From NCBI GenBank assembly GCA_021401465.1, contig JADDMT010000002.1, forward strand, positions 434,001 to 498,000: DNA of 64,000 nt, written 5' to 3'. A model generated the notes under the pieces. It ran no database searches and was not told where the DNA came from. It worked only from the letters and a program-made list of their open reading frames with translations. This DNA is from Teratosphaeria epicoccoides. Taxonomy: Eukaryota; Ascomycota; Dothideomycetes; Mycosphaerellales; Teratosphaeriaceae. Position numbers and translations under genes: made by a program. Position 1 is the stretch's first letter. Each line of letters starts with the position of its first letter. Positions 43,586 to 52,636 of this stretch are shown piece by piece.

Positions 43586-44408
43586 TTTGGGTGTGGGTTG
43601 CGGCGGATGAGGCGTGGGCTGTAGGAAAGGACAGCGACGCATTGCATGCTCTGCTCCCCTTCTGATACCTCAAGCGTAGGTGAACTAGGGCGCCTTGGCT
43701 TGTGTTGCTGATCATCCTATGCTTGCCGGTCCGCCTGCATCCGGAGAAGGAGGACAGTTGTGATTTGAGTCGTGTTGTTTCATGCAGCTAACTGAATTGT
43801 CCAGGATAGCTGCTATGAAGTAAGACCTGACGGTCAGAGCTTGCCGTTCCTGCTTGTATAGAAAGCACCGAGTGTACACGGATCACTCCCTGATGTACAC
43901 CAAGACTGGGTCGTTTGCGAGTACATACATACATAAACTGCTAAAGACAGGGTGAGGGCTGATTGCGGACGCAGCCGTTCCAAACGGCATATCTAATGTC
44001 ATGCTTCATGCATGCAGCTGCATCGAAATTTCTTCGGCTTTTACTCATGTCTCTACCGTAAATTGCACGCACCCCTCAGGCTCCTTGAGAAATGACGAAT
44101 GGTCGACATCATGTAAGATGCACTGCGCTGCCAGCATCAACTGGAAGTGTCGGACACATTATGGTATGTATACGTAGAATTCATCGTATGCTCTTCGAGC
44201 GGCAAAGAAGTGCCCTCCTAGGCCAGGGCGACGAAGGAGACCTGAAGCAGTATGGGTTCAATTCAATTCCCTCCTTCTCCGCCCTACACATGGTAGCGCT
44301 CAAATGGTACCGCTCACGTGGCCCTCCCTCAATTTCCATCCTAGTCCGTCCATACCTCCCTCTCCGCGCTCCCTGAGCGACTTCACAGCCTTTCATCCAC
44401 TCCCGTCC
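43586..44408. other. Gene-free stretch
   Basis: Promoter side of the small secreted ORF and sequence leading to the hydrolase relic. A short ACATACATACATA run lies at 43923-43935. No gene seen. Confidence 0.4.
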
Positions 44409-44606
44409 GGCGGTCATTGGCTCACGATCTGGACGGCAATGCCTCAAATCGCCGAATTTAGCAACCTTCCACCACCCTCGTTCAACGCTACCGACCTCGT
44501 CTTCCAGAACTCCGCCATCCGGCAGACCATTCGGGTGACAGTCGGAGCCGCTGGCCACCGGCTGAGACTCACTAACCACTCCGGTTTGGGGTCTGCCGGT
44601 CGTTAG
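44409..44606 (+). pseudogene. GDSL/SGNH-hydrolase relic (N-terminal piece)
   Basis: The frame reads GGHWLTIWTAMPQIAEFSNL, then NATDLVFQNSAIRQTIRVTV and GHRLRLTNHSG. This is the start of fungal SGNH-type esterases, where W-T-x-MPQ and LRQT-x-R-x-T are conserved. It then hits a stop. A one-base shift continues LPVVRATTTPFAAP for a short way. The catalytic Ser block (GDS), Asn and His blocks were not found downstream, so only the first 70 or so residues survive. Recognition is from memory of the family's N-terminal block, hence moderate confidence. Confidence 0.5.
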
Positions 44607-46704
44607 GGCAACGACTACCCCTTTTGCTGCACCTGTATCTGACTCCGAGCAACGCGTGTATAACATAACTTTGCAGCCGTACAGCACGCCACTACGATTG
44701 GCGGCAAGAACCACAGTCAACTCGTTCAAACGAAATAGTGATATGACTGACACAGTTATGGAACTTGATGCAGTGGTCAGGGAGACGGGGAACGGTGCGC
44801 GGCTGGCTCCCGTATACAACTCGTGAGACTTTCTTTATCCAGACTGGGACAGCTATCGAGCTATGGCGGATACACTCCGGATCGATGCGCTCCATAGGTC
44901 TGCAACAAGCACGACATGGATTGAATAGCACTACCGTGTGCGTGAAGTTTGTGCCGAAGCCGTCGCGAATCTGCTAGTCAAGATCACACTTTTTGCTAGG
45001 AACCAATCGATGTTACATAAAAGCCAGGTGATGAGCGAGACCTTACTCCAGCAGTGCAGCCAGCGCAGGTCTTGGCGACCTGGTCCAGCGACAAAGTCTC
45101 GGCCTTGCAAAGTCGTCAGTCACAATATGAAAGCTCGCCATGTAGCAGGACGCTTGAAGCTATTCAACTCGACTTGCCTTGCACATCTCGTTCAACATGG
45201 GCCGAAGACACCAGGACGGTGCGTACCTTGCGTTGCACCTGCTAATGCGGTTGTGAAGTCATCCATTCTTGGTCTGGCTGCACTAGCAACTCAAACCACG
45301 ATCGTGGCGATGAGACTTGCAGTATTGCCATTGAAGCGCAGCCCAGCTCCGTGAAAGGTACGTCCATCACATTCGAACAATCCAGGCGATCTATACTGAC
45401 GCCGTGAGCAGGCCGTGGGCAACTCGTGTCATGACGCCTTGATAGGCTGCTCCGATAGCTGTGACTTCGCTCACAGATTCTACGGCCGTGAAATCCTAGA
45501 GACCAGAAAGAGCTCGTAAGGCTTCCGCTGCAGTGCCCGGGCATGAAAACATGTTCTGCTTGGGAGCAAGCTATGAATTGTCATCTTGCATGATAGATGG
45601 AGACAGATCTGAACGGCTTCTTGCCGCACGAAAATCGATGTCACGAACGGGAAGACAACCGGAAGGCTTGCCCAAGTCAGGACGAGGCACAGTTTCGCTG
45701 GATTGCTATTGCTACAGGCCAGATTCTCGATCAGGTCTGAAATGAGCGAGTCACTGCGGGAAGGCCAGCTGGTCAAAGTCACTTCCCGTAGCATCATTCT
45801 TCTAAAGGCAGAGATGGAAAGTACCACGGATGCTGCTCCATTGTCAGGACTTACAAGACTGGTGAGAGAACGCCTCGGCTGCTGCACTGTAACTCGGCGA
45901 TGCAAAAGCAGGCTCCTGCGCTTTCCTACTTCTAGAGTCCGCATGCTCGAAAACCTGCAGGAAAACACTCACAACAATCCGCTGATATTCCGAAAATACT
46001 CAAAGGACCCCTTGACATCAGTCCCGAAGGTCTCCTGGTAAATGCTGCAATCGTTGCCGCTCCCAACGTGTCCATCGACTGCTGGAGCGTGGGACTCTGA
46101 TTGGCAGATAGATCTCTTTAAATCATCAACAATGGCATGGCATGCATGGCAAGCTTCACATTGGCGCTTGGGGTCTCTCAAATGACAAGCACCAATTCGC
46201 AGTCGATGGTGGCGGTACCAACTTGGCTCGTCCGAAAATGTGCCCAGTCGATGATGGCAGTACCAACTTGGCTCGTATAGAAATGTGCCCAGTCGACGGG
46301 TTTCCAAGCTTGCTGACGTGGATAGCGGCAGTGCCACCTCGAAAGCTCTTGTAGTGCACTTCCGACACCGTCAGAGCGGCTTGGCAGGCTGAGTGCCAGC
46401 GCCCTGGGCACTACTCTAGCCGTGTAGCGATGATGGGGTCTTGCCAAGTGCCTATGTCGGATGAAGCCGGGTCTCTTGGACGACCAAGGCCGCCCACCAA
46501 CCCAAATGACAACTCCAGACTTGGCGCATCTTGATCCGGGGTTCTGGCATGCGAGCTTGCGCACGTTCCAGCACACAAAGCAATATAAAGACGTGCTGCC
46601 GCTCACTCCGTGATCAATATCGCCAACTTCAATCACCACCTTCGCCATCAAAAGCTCGAGGCCATACAACGACCGGCACCCCGACAAACGGCAAGCATTT
46701 AACA
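44607..46704. other. 2.1 kb gene-poor, contains a 45-bp repeat
   Basis: No gene supported. Frames on both strands overlap without recognisable motifs. The short tandem repeat at 46201-46299 is listed separately. Confidence 0.4.
46201..46299. repeat. 45-bp tandem repeat, 2.2 copies
   Basis: Units begin AGTCGATGG at 46201, AGTCGATGA at 46246 and AGTCGACGG at 46291. The shared core is GTACCAACTTGGCTCG and each unit ends AAATGTGCCC. The differences include amino-acid changes in either strand's open frame, so no coding role is inferred. Confidence 0.85.
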
Positions 46705-46939
46705 ATGTACTTCATCAACGTCCTCCTCGCCCTGGCTATGGCCGCTTCATCAGTGTGTGCGCAAAGCTGCTGCGTAATCAAAGAGCAGGAACATTGCAGG
46801 GATGTCTGTCCGAATCCGCTATCCTGCGACACGGTCAATGTACGGAGTCCTTCCTTGCCATTCTCTTAATTGTTGCTCGATGGCTGAGATGCAGTAGAAT
46901 AGGATGAGGTGCGGTGAAGAGGCCTGGGTTTACTACTAA
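46705..46939 (+). CDS. Putative small secreted Cys-rich protein
   Basis: The ATG in good context (AACAATGTA) opens a signal peptide MYFINVLLALAMAASSVCA. A compact mature chain follows with SCCVIKEQEHCRDVC and SCDTVN. A donor (GTACGG) at 46840 and acceptor TAG at 46897 would add NRMRCGEEAW and end at 46939. The result is 58 residues with six mature Cys. Unspliced reading ends at 46869 with 54 residues. Other acceptors further on (AACAG near 46970, with a following GTGAGT donor) are also possible, so the 3' end is uncertain. Six Cys in about 39 residues, secreted, fits an effector-like or antimicrobial-like small protein. No homolog is recalled. Confidence 0.45.
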
Positions 46940-47716
46940 ACGACTGGTCCTGCCATGACAGGAACAGGATGCGAGCAAGGTGAGTTGTACACGAACTTTT
47001 CGGCATCTTGGACAACTCCGCGCTGACATCACATGTCGGATCAACAGGCTCTCCTCATAGCTGAATCATTGATTGGCTGTTTGCAATTGGTGTTCGCAAG
47101 TCAACCGTAGACCATGCCGTTCCCGGCCGCAGTCGAATCCTTACGGGGAGACAGACTGCTCGTCGGCCAAAATGCGCAGATATGTTGGAAGGGCTCTTTT
47201 GCTGTCATGTTCTTGACAGCAGTCAGTGCTGCTGGGGGGAATTTTTGCGGGGGACACGGGAGATTCATAGGCCATGTATGAATGGTTACGCAAGTCCCCA
47301 TTTCCGCGACTGTAGCGCCTGCACTCTGGATCTTGCCAACATGTACCCGACGACCTGACGACTCTTGAGAAATTTCTATAGGTTGCAGAGCGAACAGGTC
47401 CATTCTCCCAGCAAGGACAAGGCTTGAATAAGGCCTCAGTCTACCGTCTTGAAGCGTGGCAGTGATGCATAGCACAAATCAGTCCAGTATCAATGTGAGA
47501 TTTCCAATTCGGCTCCAGAGCGACGGATGCAACAAACAGCATGGCTCTTGCACTTTCCCAAGCCGGCGTTGTCGAATCTGAGATCAACGCGGGTCTCAGG
47601 CACGCCGATCAGATCCACAAAATCTCGTAAAAGCTCAGCCTTGCCACGCCCGAATGCCGCTCCGAGGCAAAAGGCGTGCTTCATGACATCAAGACGGCCT
47701 TGAAGTAGGTTGATGG
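46940..47716. other. Gene-free stretch
   Basis: Could hold further exons of the preceding small gene. Otherwise nothing supported in about 780 bases. Confidence 0.4.
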
Positions 47717-48750
47717 TCACAGCCTCGCACAGTCTTGCTCATCTGTGACCCTGATAACGATCTTGCCACAAACCCTTCTCATTTTCAAGTCTTCAAGCGC
47801 CCTTGTGACATCTTTGAGACCCTCGTATCTGCCGTACAACATCGGCTTCAACCGACCACTGGCTAGCATCTCAAGATAGCCACCCCAGATCTTTTGCAGC
47901 TCTTCCGGGTGTCGCCTACCGCTCTCACCGAACCTATAACCAATCACTGTGATAGACTTGAGCAGCAGCTTGTTCATCTTCACATCTTCCATGACGCCTT
48001 TGCGAGCAGCAAAGCCTAGAATCACAATGCGGCCAAAATATGCTATGCACCTCAGGCCCTCGTTCACCATCCCAATGTTGTCAAGGAACACGTCTATACC
48101 TTGACCGTTTGTGAATTGCATGACGTCTTTCTTCCATTCTTCTTGCGCATCAATCACGATTATGCGGTCAAAGTCTGTGTCTCTGCGCATTTGGACAGCT
48201 TTCGCCTCGTCGCCAGCTAGGGCAATGACTTTCGCACCAATGGCTTTTGCCACCATGCAGCACACAGATCCCAGTCCTCCACTCGCTCCAGACACCATGA
48301 CAGTCTCATTCGGCCGTACTTTGGCAATGTTGACGACTGAAGGTACGACACAGCTTGTCCAGACATTGCACAAGCAGTCTCTAAACTTAAGCCGTCCGGT
48401 AGCTTCCTGATCTGGTCCTCGGAGACGCAGATGTATTCCGCGAAGGCACCGATGGAGGCACCAAAGACCCTATCACCTTTCCTAAATCCATTGCTAGAGC
48501 CACCTGAGGGCAGTGATTGGATGACGCCGGCGAAGTCGAAACCAAGCACGAATGGTGGAAAGCACCAGCCTTTCTTCCGATTGTTGTTCTGGTGCTTGCC
48601 TTGGGCATGCAAGATGTCCGCGTGCTGAGGGCTACAGTGCGTTATCCTGACTAGAAACTCATTGCTTTGGTTTGAAGGTTTTGGGACATTTGAAGGTCGA
48701 AGAGAAGAGACATTGGTGACAAAATCTGGTGCGATATGGATGGCTTGCAT
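47717..48750 (-). pseudogene. Medium-chain dehydrogenase/quinone-reductase gene with a frameshift
   Basis: From MQAIHIAPDF the frame carries the GroES-like N-terminal domain (PPFVLGFDFAGVIQSL, FRKGDRVFGAS, FAEYICVSEDQIRKLPDGL) to LETACAMSGQA. A shift between about 48330 and 48360 is then needed to enter VVNIAKVRPNETVMVSGASGGLG, the Rossmann domain, and read through FLDNIG, GRIVILGFA and GRLKPMLYGRYEGL to the stop. The total is about 344 residues, normal for zinc-free quinone-oxidoreductase-type MDR enzymes, which reduce quinones or enones with NADPH. No intron fits: the only phase-correct one would delete the conserved LETACAMSG block. So this is a real mutation or an assembly error. It sits at the right edge of the gene-poor island. 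Confidence 0.75.
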
Positions 48751-49066
48751 GTCTGAGAATTGTTCACTATGCGGCAGCACGTGATAGCAACTTACGCTGT
48801 GGTCAACCCTAGGTGTTCTAAGTCCTGAAGGGTGGAATAAGATCTGGTGCTGAAGGACGAAGCTAGGTGAAAGCCGAGGTCGTTACTGCATCGACCCAAT
48901 GGAGATGCCATTCCGCAACGACAGCGCTCATTTGCTGAAGGGTAACTCCGACCAACGGACGGAGGACGTTTGCTAATCCTTGCTCTCACGCTTGGACTTT
49001 TCGGGGCAGCGAGATGAGCAACCATGCGAGGTCCCATTGGGTGTCTTCTAATCCCTATCGATCGAT
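48751..49066. promoter_or_regulatory. Divergent promoter region
   Basis: 316 bases between the dehydrogenase relic and the tyrosyl-tRNA synthetase start. Nothing else seen. Confidence 0.4.
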
Positions 49067-50822
49067 ATGTGGCTAGCAGGCAGTCGCTGGTCACTACTAG
49101 CAAAATACCTGTGTGCAAGTTGTGCTAGACAGCAGAAGCGTGCCTTCCATATTGGGCCGCGCTTGCGAAAAGAACAGAGGAGCGTATTGGAGGTGCTAGA
49201 GGAAAGAGGGTTTGTCAATCGTATTGTTGGGTTAGTGATTGCAGCCAAGATAGTAATACATGCTGACAGGTGAGTAGCGATCGCAACCTTCTCGACGGTC
49301 TGCTGTCAGCAAAAAAAGTTGGCTTCTATGCCGGAATCGACCCTACAGCACCATCTCTGCATCTTGGTCATTTGCTGCCACTGATGGTCCTATTCTGGCT
49401 GTACCACCATGGACACAATGTGGTGTCGCTTGTCGGCGGTGCAACAGCTAGAGTGGGTGATCCCAGCGGTAGACTAACATCGAGAGCAAGGACGACGGAG
49501 GCCGTGCACGAGATGAACTTCGAAAATATGTTCACTCAGGTCGGCGGGATCTGGGAGAACGCTGTCAGATACGGAGAGAGGCATGGATATCAGCACAATA
49601 AGTTAGGGAAGAAAGAGTTGCTTGACAATGCTAGCTGGTTGGACCGCCTCAATGTGTTGGACTTCCTTCGGATGATGGGCAATGGCATGCGGCTAGGCAC
49701 AATGCTTGGGAGGGATACGTGAGTGAGTCCGGACACCATCGCTCAGGCCAGGTCTCGATGCTGACGTCTTGCAGAGTGCGCAACAAGATGGAGAAAGGCG
49801 ACGGCGTGTCTTTCTCAGAGTTCACGTATCCTTTGCTACAAGGCTGGGACTGGTGGCACATGTACCGGCATCATGGCGTACAAGTCCAGATTGGCGGCTC
49901 CGACCAGTACGGCAACATCATAGCCGGCGTGGATGGTGTCAAGTACATTGCCCAGACGAACGCTGGCGATCGCGAAAAGGAGTGGCTCGATCAAGAAGGC
50001 AGGCTGAAAGAGGATCTGCAGCCTATGGGGCTGACGGTCCCATTGCTGACTACTGCGAGTGGGGAGAAGTTTGGCAAGAGCGCTGGCAATGCCATATGGC
50101 TTGATCGATCGATGACCTCGAGTTTTGATATGTATGGGGTATGTCATATGCCTCGTCGCGCTCTGTGATGGCTTGCTGACTGCCGTGAGTTCCTGCTTCG
50201 ATCTTCTGATGAGGATGTAGCTCGCTACCTTAAGTTCTTCACGTTCGTACCAACAGAACAGATAGCTGCAGTCATGAGCGAGCATGCAGCAGATCCAAGC
50301 AAGCGGAAAGCGCAACATTTGCTAGCTAGCGAGGTCCTGGAGCTGGTTCACGGCCGTGACGAAGCGATCAGAACGCGAGAGGAGCATCAAAGCCTGCGGA
50401 GTCCTAGTTTGGCTGCCCTCGCGCGGCAGACGGGAACAGTCAATGGTCAGACAGGAGGATCAAGGCCAGCATCACATCGGACTATGCTCCCTGCAAGTCT
50501 AGTCATCAACACACCATTTTCCCGCATCTTGTACCATGCAGGTATCGCGCCGACGAAGTCTGAGGGGGCGAGAATGATCGCAAAGGGTGGCACATACATT
50601 GCCAAAGCGGAAGCGGAGGACGAGAGCAAGCTGACGTTCGTCCAAATTCGAGATCAGAAGCCCACGGAAGTGTCCGGCTTCGTCATGAACAGGATGCTAG
50701 TGTTTCGCTTGGGAAAGTGGAAGACGAGAATCGTTGAGCTTGTAGAGGACGCTGTATTTGATGAGCGGAAGCTGGACGCGCCGGGTTGGCAGGAGTGGAA
50801 AGCTTTGCAGCCACAACGGTGA
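49067..50822 (+). CDS. Tyrosyl-tRNA synthetase, mitochondrial
   Basis: Four exons, 49067-49230, 49278-49718, 49775-50138 and 50190-50822, give 533 residues. Introns are 47, 56 and 51 bases, with phases agreeing at each join (RIVGDRNLL, GRDTVRNKM, DMYGFLLRS). A basic leader (KYLCASCARQQKRAFHIGPR) suggests mitochondrial import. The class I signature is GIDPTAPSLHLGHLL. The tyrosine pocket region includes HGHNVVSLVGGATARVGDPS and VQIGGSDQYGN. The KMSKS loop appears as GEKFGKSAGNAIWL. The C-terminal PFSRILYHAGIAPTKSEGAR segment is S4-like RNA binding. It charges mitochondrial tRNA-Tyr. The Neurospora homolog CYT-18 also helps group I intron splicing; that role is not shown here. Confidence 0.92.
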
Positions 50823-50875
50823 CAGCAAGTCCTCAACGACGATGACCGAGGCTAGCAGCAGAGCTCAAGACGTCG

Positions 50876-51688
50876 TCAGACACCCTTTGACATGATCACA
50901 TAATCTACCTTGACTACCCTCTCCCTTGTCTTTCTGTCTTCAGGGCTGCAGACGTCTTTGACGTACCCTCTCCGCTCGTAAAAGCTTCTAGCCTTCACGT
51001 TGCTGAGGAAGCAAGTCAGCATCACCATCCGCACGCCGACTTTGCTCGCGATGTCCTCTACTGCCGCCATCAGGTGAGCGCCGAGACCGCAGGACCGAAG
51101 TGCGGCATCGAGATGGATTTCGTAAATGTAGAGGACTGGGACTGGTGGCGAGGAGTCGTGGGTGAGCATGAAGGACAGAAAGGCTTCGACTTCGCCTCCA
51201 TTGTCACTGTCGTCGTCGATCCAGTCCTCTTCGGAGTTGGGTGTGGTCGTTTCGTCGTTGTGCTGAGGCTTGGCTCCTTGATCAGGCAACTCGTCTTGAG
51301 CGATGACTTGCTGAGCTCGCTTCCGTCGTCGCACGAGCAAGTACCTCATCTCACTCTCCTCCATCTCCCGCTTCTTGCGTTTGACATGCCAGCCAAATGA
51401 GCTGTTTTGGTAGTGATACTGGCTCGTTGTCTTGATCAAATTGAAGCACGCGTCGAATTCTTCGTCTGTGAGCTCTGAAGCAGATTTGAATGCGATGTCA
51501 AACGCGGTATTTTCTGCAGGAGAGGATGTTGGTCGATACAAGAGCCACTTTGCGTCTACATTGCTGCTCTTGAAGTCGTCTATGGATGTTTCATTCGCAT
51601 TGTCGATCATTTCTTCGCCAGCAGTCCGCCGCTTCTTCTTAGCTGCTGCGTGGCTGGTATCGGGAGCTGCTTTGCGTTTGAATATCAT
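50876..51688 (-). CDS. NAT4: Histone N-alpha-acetyltransferase NatD (Naa40-like)
   Basis: Intronless, 270 residues, starting MIFKRKAAPD with a basic stretch (AAKKKRRTAG). The GNAT core follows: YHYQNSSFGWHVKRKKREM, a MRYLLVR strand, an acidic insert (EEDWIDDDSDNGG), FLSFMLTHD, VLYIYEIHLDAALRSCGLG with the acetyl-CoA loop RSCGLGAHL, then VMLTCFLSN and ARSFYERRGYVKD. The W at the start of GWHVKRK and the YIYEIHL block are characteristic of Naa40/Nat4, which acetylates the N-terminus of histones H2A and H4. The acidic insert is longer than in the yeast enzyme. It is tail to tail with the tyrosyl-tRNA synthetase, 53 bases apart. Confidence 0.82.
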   Translation of the reverse strand: MIFKRKAAPDTSHAAAKKKRRTAGEEMIDNANETSIDDFKSSNVDAKWLLYRPTSSPAENTAFDIAFKSASELTDEEFDACFNLIKTTSQYHYQNSSFGWHVKRKKREMEESEMRYLLVRRRKRAQQVIAQDELPDQGAKPQHNDETTTPNSEEDWIDDDSDNGGEVEAFLSFMLTHDSSPPVPVLYIYEIHLDAALRSCGLGAHLMAAVEDIASKVGVRMVMLTCFLSNVKARSFYERRGYVKDVCSPEDRKTRERVVKVDYVIMSKGV

Positions 51689-51966
51689 TTCGTCTGCGAG
51701 TTTTCGTCCATCTCAGCCGCACAACGACACCTACAGAATATGCTTCCAGTCATATAGAGCCACGAAAGATCGTCATTGCGCGAAATGCATGGCAACCGCG
51801 TCCAGCTCGCGATCAATGAATAGGAAGGCGCGTTCCTGCGCCTCGGCAAAGACGTCACCAAACTTCGCCCGACTTCTTCTTCACACATGCGTGCACCCTC
51901 ACACAACTCCGCAACATCCCATACAGACCCGCCAGAATCCCAGAGGGAATATCACAACAGTCGCAA
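51689..51966. promoter_or_regulatory. Compact divergent promoter
   Basis: 278 bases between the NatD and LYR-protein start codons. No distinct element named. Confidence 0.45.
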
Positions 51967-52416
51967 ATGAGGCCGGCGACCAATGCCACCAAGCTAGCAA
52001 GCAGAAGCTACGCCACCATCTCGTCCGGAAACAAATTGGGAGGCGGCAAAGGCAAACCGTTTCTCACACTCGAACATGTAAGGCATGCACAAAGTCCTCC
52101 TTCAAGCCATGCCGAATTTTGAATCGTGTTTCAGTTCGTCCAACGCTCCCGCGCCCTGGCCCTCTGGCGCGAGATCGTGAGAGTCATCCGCAAAGTCCCT
52201 TCTACTTCGTCTACACGGGAGGAATTGCGGACGTTTGCGCGGGGAGAGTTCGAGAGGCATAAGTATATTCATGATCTGGTATGCTTAGGGACATCAGGGC
52301 GATGTTGGTTGGTGGTGCTGACGAGCGTGTATCAGGGGCATATTCGATATCTCATCTCAAAAGGCAAGACGGAATTCGACAGTATGAGACCGTATATCGA
52401 GCAGAATTCGCTTTGA
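51967..52416 (+). CDS. LYR-motif protein, LYRM2-like, mitochondrial
   Basis: Three exons, 51967-52077, 52135-52278 and 52336-52416, with two 57-base introns, all phase 0, give 111 residues. The leader (TNATKLASRSYATISSG) looks mitochondrial. The family body is TLEHFVQRSRALALWREI, then RVIRKVP, the acidic-helix TFARGEFERHKY, and GHIRYLISKGKTEFDSM. The Leu-Tyr-Arg tripeptide appears as LWR. Spacing matches LYRM2 best. LYR proteins bind the mitochondrial acyl-carrier protein and act in assembly of respiratory complexes or iron-sulfur delivery; LYRM2 is linked to complex I. The small exons hide this gene from simple open-frame searches. Confidence 0.85.
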
Positions 52417-52636
52417 CGACGGGCTTTGCTCACGACTTCGAATTGAGCAGTCGACCAGCTGCTGAAAAGTGCTCTAGAGCTGGACAAATTGCGACGACGA
52501 CATGCTCAAAATGTGTTGGAAAGGTACAATCAAGCTTCGATACTGTGCTAATGCTCACAAGTCCTCCTTTCCGGCCAACTAATGCCAGCGCTACGACATA
52601 CACTCGAACAGCATGCAAATGGCATCGCCAGCCAGC

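Noticed and set aside
44181..44819. 212-codon minus-strand frame
   Set aside because: Antisense to the SGNH-hydrolase relic, whose plus-strand residues match family blocks.
46178..46705. 175-codon minus-strand frame containing the 45-bp repeat
   Set aside because: The repeat units differ by amino-acid changes as well as silent ones. No domain, and the frame runs into the promoter of the secreted-protein gene.
48334..48383. A 50-base intron in the MDR dehydrogenase that restores frame
   Set aside because: The donor is weak, there is no branch motif, and it would delete the conserved LETACAMSG block.
51432..52262. 276-codon plus-strand frame
   Set aside because: Antisense to NatD, then crosses the promoter and the first exon and intron of the LYR gene in the wrong frame.
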